The position numbers were made by a program, and so were the translations under genes. This document shows, piece after piece, positions 18,020 through 26,982 of a stretch of 64,000 bases of DNA; the first letter of the stretch is position 1; every line of letters begins with the position of its first letter. Source of the stretch: Pseudomonas sessilinigenes (lineage in GTDB: Bacteria > Pseudomonadota > Gammaproteobacteria > Pseudomonadales > Pseudomonadaceae); NCBI RefSeq assembly GCF_003850565.1, contig NZ_CP027706.1, forward strand, positions 558,001-622,000. Reading direction: 5' to 3'. The notes under the pieces were generated by a model. It had not been told where the DNA came from, ran no database searches, and saw only the letters and a list, made by a program, of their open reading frames with translations.

Positions 18020-19473
18020 TGCGTTTGTCCGAGCTGAAGAATGCCGGGCGCAACCCGACCCTGCCCCTGAGCCTGGAGCTGGCGGATGCCGCTGGCCCGG
18101 CACAGTTGCAGCTGTTGAGCCTGCTGCGGGTGCTGCCAGGGCAGCGTTATGTCGGCGCTGGCGTATGGCGCGGGCGTACGGTGCTGGCCAAGTTGTTGGT
18201 GGGGCCCAAGGCCGCAAGGCATTTCCAGCGGGAATTGCAGGGTGTGCGCCTGTTGGCAGAGCAGGGGCTGACCACGCCGCTACTGTTGGCCGATGGTCTG
18301 CAGGAGGGTGAGGGTGGTTGGCTGCTCTTCGAATTCCTGGAGGGCGCGCAGAGCCTGGGCGACGCTTGGAACCAGGTGCAGGCATTGCCGGTGTTGGCCG
18401 ATGAGCAGGTCGCGGTCCTGGCCGAAGCCCTGAGCTCGATCGGCCAGTTGCACGCCAAGGGGTTGTGGCAGGAAGACCTGCACCTGGACAACCTGTTGCG
18501 CCACGGTGGCCAGTTGCATTTGATCGATGGCGCGGGAATTTGTGTCGAGGAAGCAGGCAAGCCCTTGTCTCGCCAGAAGGTCCTGGAGAATCTCGGGGTG
18601 TTCTTCGCCCAGTTGCCCAAGAGCCTGGAGCCATTCACCGAAGAGCTGCTGGTGCATTACCTGCTGAGCAACGCCGAGCACGCCTTGCCCTTGGAGGCCC
18701 TGCAAAAGCAGGTGGACAAGGTTCGTGCCTGGCGCCTGCGGGATTTCCTGGCCAAGGTCGGTCGTGAGTGCACGCTGTTCTGCGTGCAGCGCGGGCCTTT
18801 TGCCCTGAGGGCGATTCGCCGTGAGGAGGAAGCGGCGATGTTGCCAGTGCTGGCGCAGGCCGACACCTTGCTGGACCAGGGGCACCTGTACAAGACCGGC
18901 GGCGCGGCCAGTGTCGGCCGGATCGAGTCTGCAGGGCGCACGCTGGTGCTCAAGCGCTACAACATCAAGGGTTTCGCCCATTGGCTCAAGCGTTTCTGGC
19001 GCCCGAGCCGGGCCTGGCATTCCTGGCGCGAGGGCAATCGCCTGGCATTCCTCGGGATCGCCACCCCCAAGCCCTTGGCAGTACTGGAACAACGCTTCCT
19101 CTGGTTGCGCCGGCGAGCCTACCTGGTGACCGAGTACCTGGCGGGGCCGGACGTCATCGAGCGCTTCGCGCCTTTCGTCGATAGCGGTGCGCCCCCGGAG
19201 CAGGAGTTGCAGGCCCTGGACCGGCTTTTTGCCGAGTTGATTCGAGAGCGCATCAGCCATGGCGACCTCAAGGGGCACAACCTGTTCTGGCAGGAGGATC
19301 GTTGGGCCCTGATCGACCTGGACTCCATGTGCCAGCATTCCAGTCCAGGGAGCTTCGCTGCGGCTTATGCCCGTGATCGCGCGCGTTTCATGCGCAACTG
19401 GCCTGAAAGCAGCAAGTTGTATCAAGTGATTGATCAGCGCTTGCCCAAGGCTCCCGACGCGTCTGCGGCCTGA
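18019..19473 (+). CDS. Tandem two-domain LPS kinase-like protein (PA5006-type)
   Basis: A 484-residue protein holding two kinase-like folds in tandem. The first (~1-240) has EDLHLDNLLRHGG as catalytic loop and LIDGAGI as metal motif. The second (~280-480) has LVLKRYNIKGF, then SHGDLKGHNLFW and LIDLDSM. Both loops keep Asp and Asn, so both could be active. It is the last gene of the waaF-led cluster before a promoter at ~19611. It corresponds by position to PA5006; its acceptor (an outer-core or inner-core phosphate site) is unknown. Confidence 0.8.
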   Translation: MRLSELKNAGRNPTLPLSLELADAAGPAQLQLLSLLRVLPGQRYVGAGVWRGRTVLAKLLVGPKAARHFQRELQGVRLLAEQGLTTPLLLADGLQEGEGGWLLFEFLEGAQSLGDAWNQVQALPVLADEQVAVLAEALSSIGQLHAKGLWQEDLHLDNLLRHGGQLHLIDGAGICVEEAGKPLSRQKVLENLGVFFAQLPKSLEPFTEELLVHYLLSNAEHALPLEALQKQVDKVRAWRLRDFLAKVGRECTLFCVQRGPFALRAIRREEEAAMLPVLAQADTLLDQGHLYKTGGAASVGRIESAGRTLVLKRYNIKGFAHWLKRFWRPSRAWHSWREGNRLAFLGIATPKPLAVLEQRFLWLRRRAYLVTEYLAGPDVIERFAPFVDSGAPPEQELQALDRLFAELIRERISHGDLKGHNLFWQEDRWALIDLDSMCQHSSPGSFAAAYARDRARFMRNWPESSKLYQVIDQRLPKAPDASAA

Positions 19474-19592
19474 CCTGCGACCTGTGGTCGCTGCCATCGC
19501 CGCGATGAGCCCTGGAGGATCTCCCAGGGGCGTGGCGGCGATGGGACGGGCGCGCCGCGACGTCGTCTGGCTTGTGGCTTGCCGCTAGAGGC

Positions 19593-19616
19593 TTGCCCCT
19601 GCTTTTACGCTATAAT
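19593..19616 (+). promoter_or_regulatory. Putative sigma-70 promoter for wapO and downstream genes
   Basis: A perfect TATAAT (19611-19616) follows TTGCCC (19593-19598). The 12-bp spacing is too short for a classical pair, so only the -10 is strong. It lies ~93 bp before the wapO start, in a 235-bp spacer, and would start a second LPS transcription unit. Confidence 0.5.
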
Positions 19617-19708
19617 CCCGCCCTTTCGTTGTTTCTCGCGCTTTGCGAGCACACTTTATTTTCAAGGCGCTTTGCGCCCGCATGCAGACTAAACGAGGCT
19701 AGACCCCT

Positions 19709-21466
19709 GTGGCATTGACGATTCTTGGCCTGTCCGGCGCCCTTAGCCATGATCCTTCAGCAGCCCTGTATATCGACGGCAAGCTGATTGCCGCCGCTGA
19801 AGAAGAGCGTTTCGTGCGCGACAAGCATGCAAAGAACCGCATGCCCTACGAGTCGGCGAAGTTCTGCCTGGAACAGGCCGGGATCAAGCCTTCCGACGTT
19901 GATGTGGTGGCGATTCCTTTCGCCCCGATCAGCTTGTTCGGCAAGGCGCGCTGGCACTACGCCAAGCGCTACTGGTATGCCCCGGATCGTGCCCTGGACG
20001 CGATCCTGATGGGCAACCGCCGCTACAAGCGCTATCGCAAGAAGATCGTCTGGTGCCTGGAGCAGCTGGGCTTCGATCCGAAGAAGATCAAGATCGAGCC
20101 GGTCGAGCACCACCTGGCCCACGCTTCCAGCGCCTACCACTGTTCCGGCTTCAAGGAGAAGACCGCGATCCTCGGGATCGACGGCAAGGGCGAGTACGCC
20201 ACCACCTTCTTCGGCTATGGCGAGAACGGCAAGATCCACAAGCTCAAGGAGTTCTACGACCCGGACTCCCTGGGCGGCCTGTATGGCGCGATCACCGAGT
20301 TCCTCGGTTTCGAGATGCTCGATGGCGAGTTCAAGGTCATGGGCATGGCGCCTTACGGCGATGCCAGCAAATACGACTTCTCGCGCCTGGCCAGCTTTGA
20401 AAACGGCGAGCTGGTGATCAACACCGACTACGCCAACGTCATTGGCCTGCGCCGCTATAAAGAGAAGGGCAAGGGTTTCTACTTCTCGCCTAAGTTGATC
20501 GAGTGGCTGGGTCCCAAGCGTGAAGGCGACATCGCCGACGAGCCGTACATCCACTACGCCGCCAGCATGCAGGCGCTGTTCGAGAAGCTGGCCCTGCAGA
20601 TGATCGACCATTATCTGGGCGACACGCTGAAGGAAACCGGCAAGCTGGCCTTCGCCGGCGGCTGTGCGCTCAACGTCAAGCTGAACCAGAAGATCATCGC
20701 CCGTCCGGATGTGAAGGAGCTGTTCGTCCAGCCGGCCTCCGGCGATGCCGGTACCGCCGTCGGTGCCGCGGCCTACGTCTCCCACGCCCGTGGCGTACCG
20801 GTGGAGAAGATGGAGCACGTCTACCTTGGTCCGTCGTACTCCAACGAGGACGTGATCGCCGCCTGTGCCCGGCATCCGAACAAGCCGGCCTGGCGCCAGA
20901 TCGACAACACCCCCGAGCGCATCGCCAAAATCATGGTCGATGGCAACCCGGTGGCCTGGTTCCAGGGCCGCATGGAGTTCGGCCCGCGCGCCCTGGGTGG
21001 TCGCTCGATCATCGGTTGCCCAAGCGCCTCGGGCGTGGCCGACCGCATCAACGAGCAGATCAAGTTCCGTGAGCGCTGGAGGCCTTTCTGCCCGTCGATG
21101 CTCGACACCGTCGCACCACAGATGATCAAGGTCGACCATCCGGCTCCGTTCATGACCTTCACCTTCGAAGTGGCTGAAGAGTGGAAGACCCGGGTGCCGG
21201 AAGTGGTCCACGAGGACGGCACGTCCCGGGCCCAGGTGCTCAAGCGCGAATACAACCCGCGCTACTACGACATGATGAAGGCCCTGGAGGTCTTGACCGG
21301 CAACGGCGTGTCGCTGAACACCTCGCTGAACCGCCGTGGCGAACCGATGATCTGCTCGCCAACCGACGCCCTGAACATGTTCTACGGGTCCGACCTGCAG
21401 TACCTGATCATGGAAGACATCCTGGTGGTCAAAGACGGCGTGGATCCTTATGACACGGTCGGCTGA
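19709..21466 (+). CDS. wapO: LPS core carbamoyltransferase WapO (NodU/TobZ type)
   Basis: A 585-residue carbamoyltransferase expected to put the 7-O-carbamoyl group on heptose II from carbamoyl phosphate and ATP. The N-terminal half is the Kae1-like ASKHA domain (LGLSGALSHDPSAAL; VEHHLAHASSAYHCSGF with metal-binding His; GIDGKGEYATTFFGYG). The C-terminal YrdC-like carbamoyl domain has GRMEFGPRALGGRSII and NTSLNRRGEPMICSP. The start is GTG in the family's MALTILGLSG context. It overlaps wapH by 17 bp. By position it matches PA5005. Confidence 0.9.
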   Translation: MALTILGLSGALSHDPSAALYIDGKLIAAAEEERFVRDKHAKNRMPYESAKFCLEQAGIKPSDVDVVAIPFAPISLFGKARWHYAKRYWYAPDRALDAILMGNRRYKRYRKKIVWCLEQLGFDPKKIKIEPVEHHLAHASSAYHCSGFKEKTAILGIDGKGEYATTFFGYGENGKIHKLKEFYDPDSLGGLYGAITEFLGFEMLDGEFKVMGMAPYGDASKYDFSRLASFENGELVINTDYANVIGLRRYKEKGKGFYFSPKLIEWLGPKREGDIADEPYIHYAASMQALFEKLALQMIDHYLGDTLKETGKLAFAGGCALNVKLNQKIIARPDVKELFVQPASGDAGTAVGAAAYVSHARGVPVEKMEHVYLGPSYSNEDVIAACARHPNKPAWRQIDNTPERIAKIMVDGNPVAWFQGRMEFGPRALGGRSIIGCPSASGVADRINEQIKFRERWRPFCPSMLDTVAPQMIKVDHPAPFMTFTFEVAEEWKTRVPEVVHEDGTSRAQVLKREYNPRYYDMMKALEVLTGNGVSLNTSLNRRGEPMICSPTDALNMFYGSDLQYLIMEDILVVKDGVDPYDTVG

Positions 21467-22580
21467 ACGCCATGTGCTGCAGTTCTGCCACGGCTATGAC
21501 GGGCCGTTCCTGGACTGCGCGCGGCAATATGCCAACCTGTTCGCGGGCAGCGGCTATCGGGTGACCACGGTCTTTCTGACCGGGGTCGCCGATGCCGAGG
21601 TCGCCGCGGGTTGCGCGTCCGACGAAGTGCTGTTCATGGAGTACAGTTCCAAGGCCATTCGTGGCCTGAAGCTGGGCGCTATCCGTGACCTGCGCAAGAT
21701 CGCCGCATCGCGCAACTTCAGCTTCTGCATCGCCCATCGCTTCAAGCCGATCTACATCGCCCTGCTGGGGACGCGCCTGCCGGTGATCGGCGTCCACCAT
21801 GCGTTCAGCGACTACAAGCGCGGCAGCCGCAAGCTGTTCGCCGGGCTGTTCGGCAAGCGCCTGAGCCTGCTCGGGGTCTCCGACGCGGTGCGCGACGATA
21901 TGCGTGCCTGCCTGCCCAAGTGGCCGGCGCAGCGGATCCAGACCCTGTACAACCGGATCGACCTGGAGGCCTTGCAGGCCAGCCAGTTGAGCCGGGCCGA
22001 AGCCCGTACCGAGCTGGGCCTGCCCGCCGATGCCTGGATCGTCGGCAACGTCGGGCGCCTGCATCCGGACAAGGACCAGGCCACCTTGTTGCGTGGTTTC
22101 GCCGCGGCAGTGGCGCAGCTCCCCCAGGGCAGCCAGTTGGCGATCCTGGGTACCGGCCGCCTGGACAAGGACCTCAAGTCCCTGGCCCGGGAGTTGGGAA
22201 TCGCCGACCGCGTGCTGTTCCTCGGCCAGGTCCCTGAGGCCCGGCGCTATTTCCGGGCGTTCGATGTATTCGCCCTGAGTTCCGACCACGAGCCTTTCGG
22301 CATGGTCCTGCTGGAGGCCATGGCCGCCGGCGTGCCCTTGCTGGCCACTGCCTGTGGTGGCGCCAAGGAAGTGGTCGAGGGGGTGGGCATCCTGTTCCCT
22401 CTGGGTGATGTCGAGCACCTGGCCCAGGGCCTGCAGCACCTGGCGGCGATGGATGAACATCAGCGCCGGGTCTGCGCCGAGCTGATGTCCGATCGCCTGC
22501 GCGAGCGTTTCTCCGATCGGGCCGTACGCGACGTATTCTGGCGCTTGCCACAAGTCACCGAACTGACCGCGAGGGGCTGA
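21450..22580 (+). CDS. wapH: LPS outer-core glycosyltransferase WapH (GT4)
   Basis: A 376-residue GT-B glycosyltransferase. GNVGRLHPDKDQATLLRGF (~196) opens the donor domain, and the EX7E motif is EPFGMVLLE followed by AMAAGVPLLATACGG. It corresponds to PA5004 (WapH), which adds a glucose to the outer core; the exact sugar here is inferred. The start lies inside the end of wapO and its stop overlaps the next ATG, so expression is coupled. Confidence 0.85.
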   Translation: MTRSAERHVLQFCHGYDGPFLDCARQYANLFAGSGYRVTTVFLTGVADAEVAAGCASDEVLFMEYSSKAIRGLKLGAIRDLRKIAASRNFSFCIAHRFKPIYIALLGTRLPVIGVHHAFSDYKRGSRKLFAGLFGKRLSLLGVSDAVRDDMRACLPKWPAQRIQTLYNRIDLEALQASQLSRAEARTELGLPADAWIVGNVGRLHPDKDQATLLRGFAAAVAQLPQGSQLAILGTGRLDKDLKSLARELGIADRVLFLGQVPEARRYFRAFDVFALSSDHEPFGMVLLEAMAAGVPLLATACGGAKEVVEGVGILFPLGDVEHLAQGLQHLAAMDEHQRRVCAELMSDRLRERFSDRAVRDVFWRLPQVTELTARG

Positions 22581-23476
22581 TGCTCAATCGATTCCAAGGC
22601 TGGCGCGAGCGTGGCTGGTCCGTCATCGACGCGTCGACCTATGCCGATGCCTGGCAGCGTTTCGGTGGCAGCGTGGCGACCCATCCGTTGGTCGTTGCGC
22701 AGTTGGCCGACCTGGCACAGATTCCAGTGCGCTACCTGGCCTTCGAATGCGCTGGCCAGTTGCAGGCGGCCATCGCCACCTGGGGTCGGGACTTGGCGCT
22801 GTCCAAGGATGTGCTCAAGCGCGCGGGCAAGAAGGGCTTGTTCGACATCGGCAATGCCGAGTTGATCCTGCCGGCCGCCGCAGATGCTCAAGTTCCACTG
22901 CGCCATCGCGGGCGCTACCTCTCGGCCCTGAACGAAGGACGCTTCAGCGGCCAGCGACCCCAGGCCGAGCAGCTCGCCATGGCCAGGACCCCCGAAGAAC
23001 TGTCGAAGAAGTTCCGCTACAACCAGCGTCGTGAACTGCGCTTGCTGGAAGAGGCGGGCGGTGTGGTGCGTCCGGTGAGCGAGTTCACCAGCCCTGAACT
23101 GGCGGCTATCTACTGCGATCTGTTCCAGCGTCGCTGGGGGTTTGCCGCCACCGGTGCCGAGCGCATGGCCGAGGTGCTGGAGCGTCTGCGCGAGTTGTTG
23201 ATCGGCTCGGTGATTTTCCTCAATGATGCGCCGATTGCCGTGCAGTTGATCTATCGGGTCGAGGCGCCGGAGTGGATCAGCGTCGAGTATGTGAACGGTG
23301 GCGTCGACCCCGAGACTCGCGAGTTCAGCCCAGGCAGTGTGCTGAGTTTCCTCAATACCCAGAGCGCCTGGGAACAGGCTCGAGCCTTGAACAAGCCTCT
23401 GCGCTTTTCCTTCGGTCGTGCCGACCGAGAGTACAAGGACCGTTGGTGCAATCCTGTGCCGGTTTTCCAGGTGTGA
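22580..23476 (+). CDS. Mig-14-like protein (GNAT-fold family)
   Basis: A 298-residue protein resembling Mig-14 of Salmonella, an inner-membrane-associated factor for resistance to cationic antimicrobial peptides. The C-terminal half has the acetyltransferase-like stretch GSVIFLNDAPIAVQLIYRVE and the arginine-rich RYNQRRELRLLE that aligns with FemAB/GNAT-like proteins. There is no signal peptide. It corresponds by position to PA5003. Its place within the LPS operon suggests a role in surface charge, but no enzymatic activity can be assigned. Confidence 0.75.
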   Translation: MLNRFQGWRERGWSVIDASTYADAWQRFGGSVATHPLVVAQLADLAQIPVRYLAFECAGQLQAAIATWGRDLALSKDVLKRAGKKGLFDIGNAELILPAAADAQVPLRHRGRYLSALNEGRFSGQRPQAEQLAMARTPEELSKKFRYNQRRELRLLEEAGGVVRPVSEFTSPELAAIYCDLFQRRWGFAATGAERMAEVLERLRELLIGSVIFLNDAPIAVQLIYRVEAPEWISVEYVNGGVDPETREFSPGSVLSFLNTQSAWEQARALNKPLRFSFGRADREYKDRWCNPVPVFQV

Positions 23477-23484
23477 GTCAGCCC

Positions 23485-24897
23485 ATGAGTCGCAAGCAGC
23501 AACTGCTCAAGCGCCACCGGCGCAATAAACGAATCGCCTTGCTGATTGGCCTGGTGCTGATGCTGCTGGCTGGCGTCCTGGTGGCTTGGTGGTTGCCATT
23601 GCTGCTGGCGGTGGGTGCCTGGCTGGCTCACGAGGCCTGGTTCGCCGATCACCTGTTCTATTCGCCCAAGGATGACTATCTCTACGATTTCGGCGATCAG
23701 GCTCGGCAGATCCCCGTGCGCCTGGAGTCCGGGCGCCTGGTGCCGGAGTCGCCGTTGGAGCTGGCCCCTGGAGAAACCCTGGTTCTCGGGGTGCAGGTCA
23801 AGAGTTCCTGGCTGGGTCGGTTCTTCGATCCGACCATCGAGGTCGCAGGTGGCCAGAGCCTCGATCGCCAAGGTTTTGAGCGCGGGGTCGATGGCCTGCG
23901 CTACCTCAACCTGAGCGGCTTGACCGATTCGTTGGCCAGTGGCGAGCTGCAGTTGCGCGGGCGTCACTGCCGAATCCGTATCCAGCCGCAGTTGCTGGCG
24001 TGGCGCGATCCCGATTATCGCTGCCAGCGGGTCATGGTTATCGCTCCCCATGCCGACGATGCCGAGCTGGCGGCGTTCGGCCTGTACAGCCAGGCGGACG
24101 AAGCCTGGATCGTGACCCTGACGGCAGGGGAGATCGAGGCCGAGCACTACCAGGCCATGGGCCTGGAGCCGGCTGCGGCGGCGCAGCTCAAGGGGCGCTT
24201 GCGAGCCTGGGACAGTATCGCCGTGCCTCGCTGGGCCGGAGTTCCCGAAGCCCATTGCGTGCAATTGGGATACTTCTGCCTGCAACTTTCCGCGATGCAG
24301 GCGGCTCCAGAGCAGCCAGTGGCTTCCCGTGAGGCGCAATTGAGCGATATCCGCCTGTTCCGCCAGTTCAATCCGTTCCCGTTGCCCGCCGACCACGATG
24401 GTTTGCCGACCTGGAACAACCTGCTGGCCGACCTGCGCGAGTTGCTGCTCAAGGCCCGTCCCGACGTCATAGTGCTGCCCCATCCTTCGCTGGACCCGCA
24501 CCCGGACCATATCTGTGCCCAGGCAGCCGTGATGCAGGCGCTGGAGGGGCTGGAGTGGCAGCCGGACACCGTGCTCGGCTACGCCAATCACCTGCACGAC
24601 AATGATCGCTGGCCGATGGGTGACTCGGGGGCCGGTATTGCCTTGCCGCCGGTGTTCGACGCGAGCAGCGTGCTACGGCCCTGGTGCCTGTCGCTTTCCC
24701 AGGCCGAGCAGTATGACAAGGCCATGGCCCTGGGCATGATGCACGACCTGCAACCGAGGATGCCGTTCAAGCGGCGCCTGCGCAGATCGATACAACGCCT
24801 CTTGGCCGGCAGGGTGCCTTCGGCCTTGGGCGAGAACGAGTTTTTCCGCAAGGCGGTCAGGCGGCACGAGCTGTTCTGGCTGCTGCGGCAGCGATAA
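23485..24897 (+). CDS. dnpA: PIG-L family de-N-acetylase DnpA
   Basis: A 470-residue membrane-anchored deacetylase. The start chosen is the ATG giving MSRKQQLLKRHRRNKR, followed by two hydrophobic segments (~18-50). The PIG-L zinc motif is PHADDAELAAFG (~188) and the second metal site is LPHPSLDPHPDH (~330). PAO1 DnpA (PA5002) affects fluoroquinolone tolerance and probably removes an N-acetyl group from a core sugar; in this locus the likely substrate is outer-core HexNAc. An 8-bp gap separates it from the Mig-14-like gene. Confidence 0.87.
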   Translation: MSRKQQLLKRHRRNKRIALLIGLVLMLLAGVLVAWWLPLLLAVGAWLAHEAWFADHLFYSPKDDYLYDFGDQARQIPVRLESGRLVPESPLELAPGETLVLGVQVKSSWLGRFFDPTIEVAGGQSLDRQGFERGVDGLRYLNLSGLTDSLASGELQLRGRHCRIRIQPQLLAWRDPDYRCQRVMVIAPHADDAELAAFGLYSQADEAWIVTLTAGEIEAEHYQAMGLEPAAAAQLKGRLRAWDSIAVPRWAGVPEAHCVQLGYFCLQLSAMQAAPEQPVASREAQLSDIRLFRQFNPFPLPADHDGLPTWNNLLADLRELLLKARPDVIVLPHPSLDPHPDHICAQAAVMQALEGLEWQPDTVLGYANHLHDNDRWPMGDSGAGIALPPVFDASSVLRPWCLSLSQAEQYDKAMALGMMHDLQPRMPFKRRLRRSIQRLLAGRVPSALGENEFFRKAVRRHELFWLLRQR

Positions 24898-24949
24898 ACA
24901 GACATAACCAAAGGGGCGCTTTACAGCCCGAATCGACAGTGAGTCTTTT

Positions 24950-25828
24950 GTGATCAATCCTCGTCCGCGAATCTTGTTCCTCATGCCCTACTTCGGGCGC
25001 TGGCCTTTCTGGATGCCGTTCTTCCTGGAAAGCTGCCGACGCAATCCGGATATCGACTGGCTGTTCTTCAGCGACTGCGGCGTCCCGGACAATCTGCCGC
25101 CAAATGTCAGGCATGAAAGCATGAGCTTCGCCGACTACTGCGCTCTGGTTTCCCAGCGCCTGGGCATCGATTTCGCGCCCAAGGCCGCCTACAAGATTTG
25201 CGATATCCGACCGGCATTCGGGCTCATCCATGCCGATCGGCTGGAAGGCTACGATTTCTGGGGCTTTGGCGATATCGACCTGGTCTATGGCGATCTGCGG
25301 GCTTATTTCACGGCAGAACGCCTGGCCAAGCACGACCTGTTCTCCACCCACGAGCGGCGGATCGCCGGGCACTTGTGCCTGATTCGCAACAACGACCACC
25401 AGCGCGAGTTGTTCCGCAAGATCAAGAATTGGCAGGAGCGCTTTGTCGACCAGCAGCATCATGCCCTGGACGAGGGAGCGTTCACGCGGATCTTCCTCTG
25501 GCGCAAGAATTTCCCGGAGCCGCTGTTCAAGCTGGTGGGCAAGTTCAACCCGGAGCGCCGTCGCAGCGAGTTCACCGAGGCGTTCAGCACCCCGGGTGGA
25601 GTCATCAAATGGCATGACGGCAGCCACGACTTCCCCACGTGCTGGTACTGGAAGGATGGGCGCCTGACCAATGATCTCGATGGCGCTCGTACCTTTCCTT
25701 ATTTTCACTTCGTGTGCTGGAAGCGCAATGAATGGTCGGAGCTGGCGGAGCCTGATGCACAGGCGGTCCAGGCCCTGGCCAACGAGTCGTCCTGGCTCAT
25801 CGATGCCACAGGTTTCCATCGGGGATAG
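24950..25828 (+). CDS. DUF6625-like putative GT-A glycosyltransferase
   Basis: A 292-residue cytoplasmic protein starting at GTG (24950; an internal ATG 11 codons on is an alternative). The segment GFGDIDLVYGDLRAYF supplies a DxD-type metal/nucleotide-sugar motif, and RPRILFLMPYFGRWPFWMPF at the N-terminus resembles the start of a Rossmann-like GT-A fold. A late HFVCWKR pattern fits DUF6625 proteins found in glycan loci. It lies between dnpA and ssg and is spaced 2 bp from ssg, so it is part of the LPS operon. As recalled, PAO1 has nothing between PA5002 and PA5001, so this is probably a lineage-specific core-modifying gene. Donor and acceptor are unknown. Confidence 0.65.
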   Translation: MINPRPRILFLMPYFGRWPFWMPFFLESCRRNPDIDWLFFSDCGVPDNLPPNVRHESMSFADYCALVSQRLGIDFAPKAAYKICDIRPAFGLIHADRLEGYDFWGFGDIDLVYGDLRAYFTAERLAKHDLFSTHERRIAGHLCLIRNNDHQRELFRKIKNWQERFVDQQHHALDEGAFTRIFLWRKNFPEPLFKLVGKFNPERRRSEFTEAFSTPGGVIKWHDGSHDFPTCWYWKDGRLTNDLDGARTFPYFHFVCWKRNEWSELAEPDAQAVQALANESSWLIDATGFHRG

Positions 25829-25830
25829 TT

Positions 25831-26982
25831 ATGAGCCAGCGCTTCAAAGTCCTGCAATTGCAGCCGGACTACAACGTCAAATCCCATGATTTCGCCGACT
25901 TGGCCGAACAGATCGTCAAGGCCTTGCCCGACGAGCGTTATGAGGTCACCGCAGCGTTCCTGCGTGGCCGTCCCGGGCCTAACGACCCGGTGAGCCGGGC
26001 CGATCACTCGGTGTATTTCGAGTTTTCCGACAAGTCCCTCAAGGGCATGCGCCTGCGGGCCATGTGGCGGCTGTACCAGTTCTGCCGCAAGGAAAAGTTC
26101 GATGTGGTGATCTGCAACCGCTTCAAGCCGGTGAACATGATGCTGGCGCTCAACCGTTGGCTGAAGGTGCCGTTGTGCATCGGCATTTCCCACGGTTTCG
26201 GCGAGTACGATCGGTTCTACCGGCGGCGCCAGACCCAACGCCTGATCGATCGGCACTGGCGCTTCGTCGGCGTATCGCCAGCGGTCAAGCAGTACCTGCT
26301 CGATTGCCGGTGCGGTTTTACCGACCAGAACACCTGGGCCATCACCAACGCCATCGATATCGAGCAGGCTGAAGCCCTGCAGCATTCCCGCGAGCGCTCC
26401 CGGGAGTTATTGGGGCTGGATCCGACAGTCCGCCTGGTTGGCGCCCTGGGGCGGCTGGTGCCGGTCAAGGGGCATACCTACCTGCTGCAGGCGTTCGCCC
26501 AGCTCAAGGACAAATATCCACAAACCCAGTTGGCGATCATCGGTGCCGGGCGCGAAGAGGCCAATCTGCGGGCCGAGATCCAGCGCCTGGGCCTGGAGGG
26601 CCGTACTCACCTGCTGGGCTTCAAGGAAAATGCTTTGCAGTACGTGCGGGCTTTCGACATCTGGACCATGCCGTCGCTGGCCGAAGGCTTGGGCCTGGCC
26701 TTGCTGGAGGGCATGAGCGGGCGGTTGCCAGTGATCGCCTCCAACGTGCCGGCCATGCTGCCCTTGATCGAAGGAGCCGGCGGCCTGGCGGTGGAGCCGG
26801 CCAATGTGCCGTCGCTGGCGGCGGCGCTGGATGCCTACCTGGGACTGTCCGACGAGGAACTGGTCGCCAAGGGACAGCAAGCCTATCGCTATTTGCAAAA
26901 AGAACATGATATCGAGGTATTCCGTGGGCAATACCTGCAGTTGATCGACTCGGGTTTGAGTCAGGCGGGCAAGGGGCAGTAA
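25831..26982 (+). CDS. ssg: Cell-surface polysaccharide glycosyltransferase Ssg (GT4)
   Basis: A 383-residue GT-B enzyme. GALGRLVPVKGHTYLLQAFA (~205) and the EX7E motif EGLGLALLE followed by GMSGRLPVIAS are visible, with NAIDIEQ before the donor domain. It matches Ssg of P. alkylphenolia/PAO1 PA5001, needed for complete LPS, motility and phage sensitivity. It overlaps wapR by one base. Confidence 0.85.
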   Translation: MSQRFKVLQLQPDYNVKSHDFADLAEQIVKALPDERYEVTAAFLRGRPGPNDPVSRADHSVYFEFSDKSLKGMRLRAMWRLYQFCRKEKFDVVICNRFKPVNMMLALNRWLKVPLCIGISHGFGEYDRFYRRRQTQRLIDRHWRFVGVSPAVKQYLLDCRCGFTDQNTWAITNAIDIEQAEALQHSRERSRELLGLDPTVRLVGALGRLVPVKGHTYLLQAFAQLKDKYPQTQLAIIGAGREEANLRAEIQRLGLEGRTHLLGFKENALQYVRAFDIWTMPSLAEGLGLALLEGMSGRLPVIASNVPAMLPLIEGAGGLAVEPANVPSLAAALDAYLGLSDEELVAKGQQAYRYLQKEHDIEVFRGQYLQLIDSGLSQAGKGQ

